Assembly: GCF_021347895.1 (NCBI RefSeq)
Contig: NC_067122.1
Location: forward strand, 34,566,215-34,630,214
Direction of reading: 5' to 3'
DNA: 64,000 nucleotides
From: Acanthochromis polyacanthus
Taxonomy: Eukaryota; Chordata; Actinopteri; Pomacentridae
Numbering within the stretch: the stretch's first letter is position 1; the number at the start of each line of letters is the position of its first letter. Below the pieces are notes generated by a model that made no database searches, was not told where the DNA came from, and saw nothing but the letters and a program-made list of their open reading frames with translations. The translations under genes were made by a program, and so were the position numbers. Below, piece by piece: positions 22,387-33,848 of this stretch.

Positions 22387-24899
22387 AAGTTGTGCACTGT
22401 ATCATTTTCATACAGGGCACACTGAGCTTTCCTCTGAAAATGAACTTTTGTACTTTAGTTTTGGGACTCTCTGTATCTGTAGAAAGGAGAAGAAAAACTT
22501 GTGAAAGTTGGACAGCCTGTTTATGCAGCATGTAAACAGGCTGACTGATAAAAGTACAGCTCGTATTTCATTTCTTTTGCTGAAAACAAAACAGTGATAT
22601 GCTTTCTATCAGCCATCTCTCCAGTAGAATGCAAATGACAACTCCATCCTCTGACTGTACTAGTGTGTGTTTGCATGCACCTCATCTCATGCATTCTTGT
22701 ATCTGTGTACACCCATGCGTATCCCTACAACCAACTATTTTAATACAAAAAGAGCAGCTTGTTGTGTGGAGTTGCTCTCCCTCACGTCATCATCTGATCC
22801 CCTCCCTCTCAGTGGAAATCCAAAGCTGCTGTTTAGAACTGAAGCCAAGTGAAAGGCTGGAAGGCAGCATGGGAGCACCTGGCATTGTGTCTACTCACAC
22901 TGTCGCACAAAACAAGTCATATTTTCAGGTAATTTTGATGGTTGATGCGGCTTTGATGTTGTTAATCAGGATCTGAACAAATATGCGCAGCACAACAAGT
23001 GCAGCTGTAACGTGCGGGCGTTTGTCCGTGACGCTGGCTAATGTGATTAAGATGAAGAGTGGAGTTAATAAATGAGATGAGCATTTGAGCCAGTTTTTCT
23101 TCTGTGTGTGTTTCTGCATGTTTGTGTACAGTTTGCAACACAAGTCCTGGCTGCCAAAACCATCCGTCTCTGCAGCCACAGAACAAATCACAGCACCACA
23201 CAGAGACAACACATCTCTGCACATGAAAGTATTCTTACATCCAGTGTTGTCTTTGTAGGTGATAATTACAGGGTTCAAAACAAATGTAAAGACATTCCAA
23301 ATAATTGCATATCCTGTTATGCTGTGTCATGGTATTATCGGGCAATACACTGTGGCGGACAGTGAGTCACACATTTACGCCTTCAAGCATCCAGCTCTGG
23401 CATGCTCAGCTAGGGGCTGTAATTTACTTTTAAGGGCTTAAAATGAAATTTGAAGCCAAATATAACTGGATTAAAAAAGTTATTGGTGCTTTTGGAACTT
23501 TATCACTGAGACAAGTGTGTGCTTAATTCAGTTTACCTTGTTGTTTAGTGTCCACAGTGTGTAAGAGTTGATGCAGCAGGTATCTGGTGGTAGCTGGAGG
23601 CAGCATCAGTGTTTTAGCAGGCGAATTTCATGCCTTATTAAATACTACACTTCTTACAAGTTCACAAATGGTATATATCTGTCAGAAATGGTCAAATCAA
23701 TCGCCTGCTATAGCAAAAAGAAATTGTATGGAGCATGTTAAATACGGTATATGTGCACTGGCGTATTATGTTATATTAGACCCAGAATAGCTAATATTTC
23801 ACATAGCCTATTAAACAGTAGCTTATATGTGCAATGCCAATAATAATAGTTAATCTATGAAACCTTTTAAAGCCCCATTTGGAAATGATAGCAAGTGAAT
23901 AATGATGTCAGTCTTCTAACATTAAAATACTCTTAGCTTAGTTATCATGCTGTTATTAGATTGTAGACCAAACCAACCAGCTGGATGTCCTCGTTGCTAT
24001 TCAAACCCTGACTGTTGTCCTGGTCAGGGCTGCATCAACACACATCCAGTATGTGTTTCCATCCAGTTGATGTTAAAGAACATATTTAAATTACATGTGA
24101 GTGGCAAAAACAAAAAGTTAAAGACAAAATACTGAAAAGAAAGTTTTACACTTGGCTGAAGTTGGATGGATGGATATTGAAGAGTTTCTTTATCTCTTAA
24201 AGCCAAATGCAGCACATTGAATTGAAGCATTTGTTTTAGTGTCACCAATGTTTTCGATGAAATGTCAAATCTGTGTTGAGTGAGGAGGAAACTGTCACTA
24301 TCAAGATATAACAATAATGTCATATTTTCATCACACTGCTGTCATCCCATCGACGTTTCACTGGAGCATCTTTTATCATTAGTCCAGATTTAGGACGACT
24401 CTGATTACAAATCCACCATGTTTTTTCCAGCGTCTGTTAATGAGAAAAAAATCTTTCAGCATAAGAAACAGGTCAGACTCTGGGGAGTGATTACAATCAT
24501 TTCCTCTGACAGTTAAAATTTGCCAGTCTTTTTCAGCTCATTATCTGAAGCTTTCTATTTTTCTTTTTCAGACTTAGCAGAAAGCAGTTTAGTTGTAAAG
24601 AAACTAATATGTATGTATGTATATCTCACTGCTCGGGTTATTCTTTGGCTATGCTTATGGCATTTGTTTTGTGCCTTAGAGCAAGTGGTGGCCCCATTTG
24701 GTTTACTCTGTGAGTCCGTGTGTGTAGTGTGCGTGTCACTCACTCCTGGCTGCAGTAGTATGTGTATGTGTCCTCTCTTGCACCGTGTTACTGGGTACGC
24801 TATCACCTGGCTAACCCTCCTGTGGTCGCAGGAAACGTGCCGAGCTGCCTGGGTTTCCGTCCTCCCTCCTCTCTAGTGTGTGGGTGTGCTCACGGTGAC
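22387..24899. other. Non-coding DNA, nothing recognised
   Basis: Open frames of up to 125 codons (22599-22976 plus, 22925-23278 minus, 24520-24876 plus) overlap one another on opposite strands and carry no domain. There is a short GTATGTATGTATAT run near 24610 and a GGATGGATGGAT run near 24166. Confidence 0.4.
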
Positions 24900-25780
24900 A
24901 GACAGGTACACTTCTGACTATAGAGACTGCGCTGTGTGCCAGCATTTAGCATAGTAATGCTAATATCATTTTTAGCAGGCCTGGAGGCCCCTGCGTTGCC
25001 GATGTTAGCCAACTGGGACTCCTGCTGCTTTGTCTCTCAAAGCTGCTTGCTCTCCGCCGCCGTTGTTTTCTGCCACTGCTTACCTCTGCAGTGTGGACTT
25101 CTGCTTTGTCACCTGCAGACTTTTGTGTATGCGCATGTGGACCCATACATCATATTTAACCATCTAAATCTTAATTGTATGATTGAGAAATGGTATTAAT
25201 TGGTTTGGATTATTTTATTTAATGATTCATTGTTTCTGTTTATTTGGGGCATTTAGTGTTCTATATAATTTATATAGTTTAACTTGAACCCCTCCCATTT
25301 AATGTATTTTGTTTCATTAGTATATTTTGTTGTATTCATCGCTTGTTTTCTCCCAGTAATTTGTTTTTGTTTGCTTTTCAGTTGCTGAGAGCCTGCGGTG
25401 GTGGTGCTGGTGTCCGGTGGTGGCGTCCCCCTCCTTTTGGTGTGCTGTGTCCCTGGGGAAGTGGTTCATGTCCAGAGTGTATGCCACCTGTGCTTGGGGT
25501 GTTTTTTTATATTATTTTGGGGGTACTTCCTTCACCTCCACTAGCCCCATCCACCTAGCGGCCAGCACCTAATTAGTTCTTTTGTTTCTTTTTCTTTTGG
25601 CCCCTGGTGTGAATGGTGTTTGTCTGTTTTTTTTATTCTGTTCTTTTAGAAAAATTATAATAAATGGTTTTAAATTTGGATCCATGTCTCAGCCTCCTGT
25701 AACGAACTTGTGTGACTTAAGTGTTAAAGGAAAACAATTCTCTGGGTGAAATTCCCAGGGTGGTGTTGTCGGACATCAGA
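24900..25780 (+). repeat. LTR-like or terminal-exon-like segment with polyadenylation signal
   Basis: The block has an unusual layout: a GC-richer part (24960-25110), an AT-rich part (25150-25340), a pyrimidine-rich tract ending TTTGCTTTTCAG at 25382, a GC-rich part, and AATAAA at 25659-25664 followed by a T/G-rich tail. This is how a solo LTR or the 3' exon of a transcript could look. The 71-codon frame 25343-25558 is proline- and glycine-rich with no domain. No TG...CA edges or target duplication could be fixed. Confidence 0.3.
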
Positions 25781-27227
25781 CTTAATTTTGAACTGGTACA
25801 ATGTACATTGTGCTCGTGTAGAGTTGCGCCGCGATATGTATATATTGTCTTATATTTGGTACATCACCTTGTTGCATCCTGATTTTACTGCAATGGTTTA
25901 ATGGCACTCAGTTAAAGAATTTGTGCTACTAAATGTTTTTTATTAATGTCCCAGATTAGAGTAATGGATGTAAACACACAATCCTCTAAAACATAATTTT
26001 AGATTTAATGGAAACTAGTATACGTCTGCAGTATGTTTATTCAGAGTATGCCAAAAAATGTACTGCAGAAACTAACTAAACTAATTCAGATGTTACTCTG
26101 AAGTTCTAGTTTGAGGTTCTTCAAAATGTTGGATGTTCTCCAGACATGTTATTACCTAAATTATGTTGTTTTTGTTATTTTTTACATTTTTATTATCGGG
26201 GATTTAAGCAATAATCAGCTCAAAACATTAAGAATTAATTTCATCTCTAAATCCTCATCTCATAGTGTTAAAATGAATTTTTGGAAACGGTTCATCCTCT
26301 GAAGATCACGGATTTGCTCAATAAGTGTCATGACACTTGGAGTCTTAGATTTTTCTAAAAACATGAGGGATTGTTATTCTGAAGAACAGGAATATTCATA
26401 GAAAAACATGGCATTTGTTTGATTTGCATATCAAACAAATAACTTGAGATTATTCTGACCATTTATAGAATAGAATAATTATAGAATAATGACGTTGTTA
26501 CAGCAGCATGTTAACACACAGACAACCCACAAACACCAACACTAATAGTCATCAGTATGACCATATACATAGTGTATAAGTTACAAATATTTTTGAACAT
26601 TTATGGGACATGAATGCACTAATTGCAGGGTTAGTAGCAATAACTGTACATATACCAGAAAGAAAACAGAGACATAATCTCCATCAACACAGGTCTCCAC
26701 GATAAAGCATTATAATAGTGGATGTATTATTTGACTGACATATGATCTTTCGTCTTTGGAGAGGCTGTTCAGTGGGAGTTGGGAGTTGGGAGTTCCGTTC
26801 CCTCTTGAGGCACTTGATGACCAAACAGCTTTTCGTCAGGAGGCTGCTTCATAGAGTTTGGCACTGGACAAAACTCTTGGTGGAACAGTCCCTGGGCGAC
26901 CATTATGAGATCTCATTTAGTTTCACAACACAATATGAGGCTATCACAACCAGCTGAGGTCTAATGAGCATTGTTCTTTGAAGTGATCAAATCTTTCAGT
27001 ATGCACAACTCAGCAATTTGCCAACATTATTCTTAGTGTTCTACTATTTATCACGAGGTATTTTACCACCTGTCAGGCTTTGCTGCTCTTGCTTGCCCTA
27101 TTGGCTTTTTGCTTTTCTTAAAGCTGAATTCACTGTTGTACATGCACAGCATGAATAATATGACGTGCCTAAAGGACATACCATTGCCTCATGTTTGGAC
27201 TTTGCTAACATGAGGCAATCATCAGAA
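25781..27227. other. Non-coding DNA with two small hairpins
   Basis: No gene is recognised. An 11-bp inverted repeat lies at 26413-26440 (loop TTGCAT), and a 13-bp inverted repeat (ATTGCCTCATGTT) lies at 27183-27219, just outside the transposon that starts at 27228. A GGGAGTT triplicate is present near 26772-26795. Confidence 0.45.
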
Positions 27228-27772
27228 TACCGTATTTTCCGCACTATAAGGCGCACTTAAAAGCCTTTAATTTTCTCAAAAATCGATGGTGCACCTTTTA
27301 ACCTGGTGCGTCTTATGTGTGCACTGAGTTCCAAAATCTGACTGTCGGACCAATTCCCGCCGACATAGGGACGTAATACGTACACTACATGCACTGGCAG
27401 CGATAAACCGATTAGAGAACCTTACATAAAGCTACATACAGTACTGACTGTTGTCTGAGCTTTCGCGGAAGCTGGCATCATTGCTGGCATCATCCCGCTC
27501 AGGTGGCGGTCGACTGTTCAGACGACATGGTTGTAGTGATAGGTCCCTATGTGCCATAGGAACTATCGGACTGTAAGGTGTAAAGGGGGAACATAATAAA
27601 GGACGGACAAGGGACACACAATGTGTGCATGAGTGTTTGTCCCGGTGGCTATCCTGCGAGGTTAATACTGTACTTCACCCCAGCACAGCCACGCTTCGGT
27701 CCCTGGTCCCGACTAGGCGCCGCCACACAGCACTATGCTCGGGCGTGCGCTGCACGCTCGTCCTGTCTGGGC

Positions 27773-27893
27773 TAGCTGGTTGATCCTGCCAGTAGCATAT
27801 GCTTGTCTCAAAGATTAAGCCATGCAAGTCTAAGTACACACGGCCGGTACAGTGAAACTGCGAATGGCTCATTCAATCAATTATGATTCCTTC
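27773..27893 (+). pseudogene. 18S rRNA 5'-end fragment
   Basis: From TAGCTGGTTGATCCTGCCAG the sequence follows the first about 120 nt of vertebrate 18S rRNA, including GCATATGCTTGTCTC, GATTAAGCCATGCAAGTC and GGTACAGTGAAACTGCGAAT. By recall, position 3 differs (TAG for TAC) and a few changes cluster after GGCTCATT. Similarity ends near ATTCCTT, well short of the about 1.8 kb gene. It is enclosed by the inverted ends of the transposon, so it looks captured from an rDNA unit. The GC-rich sequence just upstream (about 27660-27772) could be external transcribed spacer, but I cannot confirm that. Confidence 0.85.
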
Positions 27894-28035
27894 GGCATCA
27901 TTTCCGGCATCCGGGAACAAGACTGACTCCGACAATGACGAGAGTGAACCCGGCATGTTGGATGTCGATATTGCCCAGCTGTTCAATTCAGATACAGAAG
28001 ATGAGGACTTTTATGGATATGTGACAAAAGATTGA
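27856..28035 (+). pseudogene. Short acidic C-terminal-like reading frame, possible transposase tail
   Basis: The frame opens after TGA at 27853 and ends at TGA 28033-28035. Its last part is KTDSDNDESEPGMLDVDIAQ and then LFNSDTEDEDFYGYVTKD. The acidic SDTEDEDF ending resembles C-termini of transposases of TA-targeting DNA elements, as I recall them. It lies just inside the right end, where a transposase C-terminus would be left by internal deletion. Its first codons overlap the end of the rRNA fragment, so no independent start exists. I consider it a non-functional remnant. A fused host exon is the alternative. Confidence 0.4.
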
Positions 28036-28249
28036 TCAAAAAATAATGTGTGTATTTTTAAATACGTAGTAAAGTTCAACCAAACTCACTCTTTTTCTTC
28101 CGTTTCCTTGTTTTAGCATGCGCCCAATAATACAGTGTGCCTTATATATGGCTTAAGTACAAAAATAAACCCCGTAATTGAGACTGTGCCTTATAATCGG
28201 ATGTGCATTATGGTGCGGAAAATACGGTATATGGATCACAAATGGTCAA

Positions 28250-28376
28250 GAACACAACATGGCTCAGTGGTGGAGTGGCTTTGCATGGCGCTAACCACGA
28301 GTTTACGTATCTTGTAAAGCACTTTGCCGGTATAGTAAAGCGCTATATAAATACAGACCATTTACAACAGAGCTAC
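28250..28376 (+). repeat. Dispersed repeat fragment ending AAAGCGCTATATAAAT
   Basis: GGCTCAGTGGTGGAGTGG near the left and GTAAAGCACTTTG...TAAAGCGCTATATAAATACAG near the right are features of a short repeat common in fish genomes, with a tRNA-like head and a GCGCTATATAAAT tail. The middle is shortened. It begins about 20 bp after the neighbouring transposon's TA. Confidence 0.5.
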
Positions 28377-28463
28377 AATTACAGCTTGCAAAGTCTTATT
28401 ATAAGCAAACTGACCATAAAGTTACCCAAAGCTGAGAATGACATCTAGATGACACAGGGTTTA

Positions 28464-30097
28464 CAGTGCCTATCATAAGTATTCACCCCCTTTGATGTTT
28501 TACCCTTTTATTGCTTTCATAAATCAATCATGGTCAATAAAATTTAGCTTTTTTAACAAAAAAAATATTGGAAAAAAACTCTTTAATGCCAAAGTGAAAA
28601 CAGATTTCTATAAAGTAATGTTAATGAAAGAAAATTATATAACTGAAAATAATTGTTTGCATAATTATTCACCCCCTTCAAGTCAGTATTTAGTAGATGC
28701 ACCTTTGGCTGCAATCACAGCAGTGAGTCTGTGTGGCTAGGTCTCAATCAGTCTTGCACATCTGCCCACTGCAATTTTGCTCCATTCTTCTTTGCAAAAC
28801 TGCTCAAGCTCTGTCAGGTTGCGCGGGTATTGGGCATGAACAGCCCTTTTCAAGTTCAGCCACAAATTCTCTACAGGATTGAGGTCTGGGCTTTGACTCG
28901 GCCACTCCAGAACATTTACCTGGTTCTTTTTTAACCATTCCTGTGTAGCTTTTGCAGTATGTTTTAGATCATTGTCTTGCTGGAAAATAAATCTTCTCCC
29001 AAGACGTAGTTCTCTTGCAGATTGAAAAAGATTGTCCCCCAGGATTTCAGTGTATTTTGCAGCATTCATTCTGCCCTCTATCTTTACAAGCCTTCCAGGT
29101 CCAGTTGCTGAGAAACATCCCCACAGCATGATGCTGCCACCACCATGCTTCACAGTGGGGATGGTGTGTTCTTGGTGATGTGCAGTGTTTGGTTTCCACC
29201 AAACATGACGTCTTGTCTGATGGCCAAAAAGCTCAATTTTGGTCTCATCAGACCAAAGAATCTTCTTCCACTTGACCATGGAGTCTTCCACGTGCTTTTT
29301 GGCAAACTCTAGTCGAGATCTAATATGACTTTTCTTCAAGAGTGGCTTTCTCATTGCCACTCTCCCATAAAGCTTTGACCGGTGAAGAACCCGGGCAGCA
29401 GTTGCTACATGCACAGTCTCTCCCATCTCAGCAGCTGAAGCTTGTAACTCCTTCAGAGTAGTTGTAGGGGTCTTGGTGGCTTCTCTCACTAGTCTCCTAC
29501 TTGCACGGTCACTCAGTTTACGAGGGCGGCCTGATCTAAGCAGATTCACACAAGTGCCATATTCCTTCCATTTCTTGATAATTGACTTCACTTATCTACC
29601 TTCACTGATGTTCAGTGCCTTGGAAATTTTTTTGTAACCATCCCCTGAATTGTACTTCTCAGTAACCCTTTCCCTGAGTTGCTTAGAGTGTTCTTTTGTC
29701 TTCATGGTGTAATGGTAGCCAGGAATACTGATCAACCACTCTCTGGACCCTTCAGACAGGTGTTTTACAACTCAATCACTTGAAACACACCCACACCACT
29801 CAGGTGATCTTCATTTCACTAACTGTGAGACTATCGGCAACAATTTGATGGACCTCTATTGAATTAGACCATTAAATTATAAAGGGGGTGAATAATTATG
29901 CAAACAATTATTTTTATTTATATAATTTTCTTTAATTAACATTACTTTATAGAAATCTGTTTTCACTTTGACATTAAAGAGTTTTTTCCAATAATTTTTT
30001 TTTGTTAAAAAAGCTAAATTTTATTGACCATGATTGATTTATGAAAGTAATAAAAGGGAAAAACATCAAAGGGGGTGAATACTTATGATAGGCACTG
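28464..30097 (-). mobile_element. Full-length Tc1-like transposon
   Basis: The 1634-bp element is bounded by TA at 28462-28463 and 30098-30099. The outermost CAGTGCCTATCATAAGTAT is repeated exactly in inverted form at 30079-30097. Each end is a roughly 210-bp inverted repeat. It contains an outer and an inner copy of an ATTATTCACCCCC-like motif (28478-28491 and 28663-28676 on the left, mirrored on the right). This is the IR/DR structure of Sleeping Beauty-type elements. The ends remain highly alike, so insertion is fairly recent. The transposase lies on the minus strand and carries two nonsense codons, so this copy is non-autonomous but could be mobilised in trans. Confidence 0.93.
28683..29705 (-). 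pseudogene. Tc1-like DD34E transposase with two nonsense codons
   Basis: This enzyme binds the element's terminal repeats and cuts and pastes it at TA sites. The natural start is ATG at 29705-29703 (MKTKEHSKQLRERV) and the natural end is TGA at 28685-28683 (AAKGASTKY), giving 340 codons, the family's normal length. TAA at 29594-29592 (codon 38) and TAG at 28739-28737 (codon 323) interrupt it. The open stretch between them covers 284 codons. An N-terminal paired-like helix-turn-helix is followed by an AT-hook (GRPR, codons 59-62). The catalytic triad is intact: D153 (WSDETK), D244 (FQQDNDLKH) and E279 (NPVENLW), with 34 residues between the last two. The glycine-rich box (KHGGGSIMLWGCF) is present. 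No frameshift is seen, so decay is slight. Confidence 0.93.
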
Positions 30098-30099
30098 TA

Positions 30100-33000
30100 A
30101 TTCACAGATATTCTCTAATTACTGAAGATCACTGGATATCCTCAGAACATGTTAGTCCCATTGGAAAAAAGTAGCGTTCTGAAGCCAGCTTCCAAAGATT
30201 AGAAGGAGAATGTAGTTCAGTCTCCAGAGGGACATAGTGAGATCCATGATGATCATGATGATGTTGATGCAATGGAAGCAGAACATTTCATTTATTCTTG
30301 ATCTGTAACCATTTTGAGGAGCTGGAGAGTATTCCAAATGACATTGAACAAGATCTCAGACTCATACAGATTACATTCAAAGCTCAGATGGATTGATTTC
30401 TGAGTGCTTTGTGTAAATAGATCAAGTAATCTTTGCAAATTAAGCAAGTTTCATTACACTCCCCCCATAAAAATGTGTCCAGAAAGGAATAAAGTCCAGC
30501 ACAAGAACAATCCTTGTAGGTGATATTTTTAGCAGCCATCTTTGGTTCCGGTGGTCTCTTATCTAACAAATGGCACTAAAAGAAAATAAAAATCAAGACC
30601 TCCTGCTGGGCCACAGTCTGTGTTCACATCGAGATCCATCACAACTAAACTGAGAGCCAAATGAATGTAATTTCCCCAGTTATTTCTTGACTGTGTGTCA
30701 GGGTAACAGTGGCTCCACTTTAGTTTACTCACTCTCCCCTCAAGCAATCCTTTCTGCCCTTAAAAGTAGACCTCAAAGAGCCTCAAAGGGAAATAAGGTA
30801 CCAGAGAGGAGAGGAAGTGAAATAAAACTGCTGCAGCTACTCTATCTATCAGAGCACAGTCATTTCCAACTTGTTTTTTCTCTCAGTAAATTGTTAATAA
30901 TGCTGTTCTCACTCAGCATTGCCTTTGTTTATTTTTGTACTCCAACCTGGATATGTCTATAGCTTAATGTCACTTGAGGAATCCAAATACCCCTCTGGTT
31001 GGGTCAAATGCCCCCTGCTTGACCTGTAGGAGGCCCCCATGCCTCTGTTGTCAGTCCAGCTTCACCCAAAACACCCCTCTGGTCAGGATAAAGTACAACA
31101 TTGTTGGGCCAAGTGTCCCCATTGGTTAGGTCAAACACCGCTCTGATGTGGCCATAGGAACACAAACCCTGCTTGTCATTTTCACCCTACAAGACATTCT
31201 TTCCACTGCCTTTCATTTCACTCAATCTTCTTGCATTTTGCTGGTGGCTGTGTCATACCACGGTTCGTCTTGTGTCTCCATTTGTCACTGTGTCCTCAAG
31301 TTAAATCCAAGTTAAGGTTAAGTTTATCTACTCATACCACCATGAAAAGTTTCCTAAGTGTTGGTTAGAATGTAATGTGAAGGTTTCCATGTTGATTGAT
31401 TACAAGCAAACTGAATTTATGGCATATTTTTGTCTGTTCAAAGTACCCTAAAGGGTTCCTATTGCTTCAAAAGAACTTGCTTGTCTGAACATGTCTGAAG
31501 GCTAATGTATTGATACTTGGACTGAATTGCAAGAAGCTTTGTATAAATGTGATCAAGATGCAATGAATTGTCTCTCCCTGAGGGCATGGAGCAATTGCTG
31601 CACATGAAAAATAACAAAAGGAGATGTGGGAAGAATTTAAAGAGGAAAGCCTTAGAGAGAAGCTGCTTACGCTCCCTCTTCCAAACACCAAGCCAATATC
31701 TATGTAAAGCAGGAGTGCTTGTCAGATTGTCAGTTTTGGAAAGTTGCAGAAGAAGTTGAAAACTGTCTTCTGATTTCTACCTTGGAGAGACATGATAGAG
31801 GAGGGCTTCAGCCACTCTGTGAAAAGCTTTTAAAGCGTGGAAACAGTTGCAAAGAGGCACAAAAGTAGCTTCATAATGAGGTCTTTAGGATCATATATGA
31901 GTTTATGTGCAGTTAATGTCTAGGATGTAGAAGCTTTACTGGATTCTGATTCTTTTCCATTCTGGTCCCAGACTCTCGGAGTCAAACAGTGCTGGAGAAC
32001 GGTCTGACTGCACCTTGATATGATTCTGATAAAGTGCTCTGTTTTGTTTGTGTTTCTTGAAACCAATCACAGTCATCTTGGGTGGTACTAAGCCCAGGAT
32101 GCAGCAACAGTGCCCCACTTTGGGGCATTTTCCATAACCTTACACTTATGGCTCTTGATGAAGGCCAAGCTTTTGAAGTTTTTGTTTCTGTTTGAGTAAG
32201 GAGTGAGCTTTCCATCTGCAGTGATTTATGTTGTTAATCCGCTGATGTCTTAGGACAATATGTCATTTCTTACTTGATGGGAGGTGCATTCTTTCCTTCT
32301 GAACTGCATTTAAAGCGCACACAGTATAACATTTTCTGAAACGCCACTCCTAGTCTTCATTGCGTCTTGCTTGATCTGAAGTATGAATTTAAGAAAATGT
32401 AAGAAAGATTAATGAAATAATAACAACAATATTAACAAAAACAACAACAATAATTATAATAATGAAGGTATAAACTGCCTTACAGAAAAATTACTATGAT
32501 AAAGCAATTTAGTCTAAAATTTACATAATAAAACAAATCAAATCTGATCCCTGTAAGTATAGTGTTTACATTTAATATTTTTATTTTTTTAAAACTTTTT
32601 TCCTATTTGATAAACCCTTCCCTTTAACTTGTCTTTATGTGTTACATACAAACCAGAAATGAAGTTATTTTTTCCCCAAAGTCTATAAGAACAACGAGGA
32701 AAGACTAAATTAAAGTGGGCACATTTTAAAGGACTGATTGCAGCAAGACATTATTCCATCAATTCTATTTTCAAATAGAAACCACTGCCAATATATTTTT
32801 TAACTCTCACAAAAACTATTACATTTAATATATTACTGAATCAGCCCTTCTGAAATAAGCTCATGGAACTCATCCGTAGGTGTGTAGAGTTTTCTTCATT
32901 TCAGGCTCTAAACAGGTGCTCCACCAGTGAGAAGTGCCGTCAGTAAGCCTGCTTCGATGCAGACTTGGTGTTGGAGAGCGTTATAACCCACTCCACTTGG

Positions 33001-33490
33001 TTTGAAATGGCACTTAATGTGGCAGAATCTCCACGCAGATGAGTAAACGGAGTGAGAGTGTGTAGGGGTGGAATCAGTGGCTGTTTTTATGTTTTGCTCA
33101 AACCACTGTGATCCAAAGAATTTCAACAATCAGATGACAATAGGTTCAACGTGAAGCCACTTTACTGCAGCTCTAAGTCTCCTTCTACATCACAAGCACC
33201 AAAATCAAACATTTAAACTGGACTGAAAACAGGCTGTGTATTTGTGGTTACATGTAACCCAGTTAGCAATAATGATTAGATAATTTGCCTAATCCTGTCT
33301 AAATTCCTTTCGTACTGCCAAAACTGCTCTGATCCATCAAGACATGGACTTCACAGATACCTGAAGTGGTGGTATCAGGCACCAAGACCTAAGCAGACAG
33401 TAAGTCCTAGTACAGTGTGGCCTTAATGGATTTTTGTTCCTACACATCCCAGATGTATATAGTAGTATTGATAATTATGGGATTTCTGCC
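30100..33490. other. Non-coding DNA with a degenerate minisatellite
   Basis: No gene is recognised. Around 30985-31145 a CCCCTCTGGTYRGGTCAAA-like unit recurs several times with heavy divergence. Short AAC/AAT-rich runs lie near 32420-32465. Open frames in this interval are short and without domains. Confidence 0.45.
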
Positions 33491-33848
33491 AGGGCTGCAC
33501 AGTGGCTTGCTGGTTAGCACTTTCACCTTGCAGCTAGAAGATCACCCATTCCCATCCCGACTTTCCTGGGATCTTTCTGCATGGAGTTTGCACGTTCTTC
33601 CTGTACATGTGTGGGTTTTCATTAGGTTCTCCAGCTTCCTCCCACAGTCCAGAAACATGCTGATGTTAATTGGTGATTCTAAATTGTCCGCAGGTGTGAA
33701 TAAATGTGAGTGTGATTGTTTGTCTGTATATGTAGCCCTGTGATAGACTGTTACCTGTCCAGGTGAACCTTCACCCTCAGTCAGCTGGGATAGACTCCAG
33801 CCCCTCATGACCCTAATGAGGATTAAGTGGTGTATAGATAATGGATGG
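33491..33848 (+). repeat. tRNA-like dispersed short repeat, fullest copy
   Basis: It begins AGGGCTGCACAGTGG, has an A-box-like GCTGGTTAGCACTTTC, then CTTTCTGCATGGAGTTTGC and CTTCCTCCCACAGTCC. TTAATTGGTGATTCTAAATT follows, and it ends in ATAATGGATGGA. The layout (promoter-like head, body, short tandem tail) is that of a SINE. Copies also occur at 13229 (same strand) and at 51858 and 54042 (opposite strand). The copy at 51858 keeps the clearest B-box. Confidence 0.7.

Larger units (their letters stand above)
27228..28229 (+). mobile_element. TA-flanked non-autonomous DNA transposon carrying an 18S rRNA fragment
   Basis: TACCGTATTTTCCGCAC at 27228-27244 is perfectly repeated in inverted form at 28213-28229, with the TA target dinucleotide included. 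Both ends carry further copies of a TATAAGGCGCAC-like subterminal repeat: near 27245-27257 and 27289-27325 on the left, and 28136-28145 and 28184-28215 on the right. The interior is markedly more GC- and CpG-rich than the flanks. It contains a stretch matching the start of 18S rRNA and then a short acidic reading frame ending at 28035. No transposase catalytic region is present. The TA target suggests the Tc1/mariner/pogo group, but the ends are not ones I can assign with certainty. Confidence 0.8.

Noticed and set aside
27773..27893. A functional 18S rRNA gene
   Set aside because: Only about 120 nt of roughly 1.8 kb are present, with base changes near the end, and the fragment lies between transposon ends.
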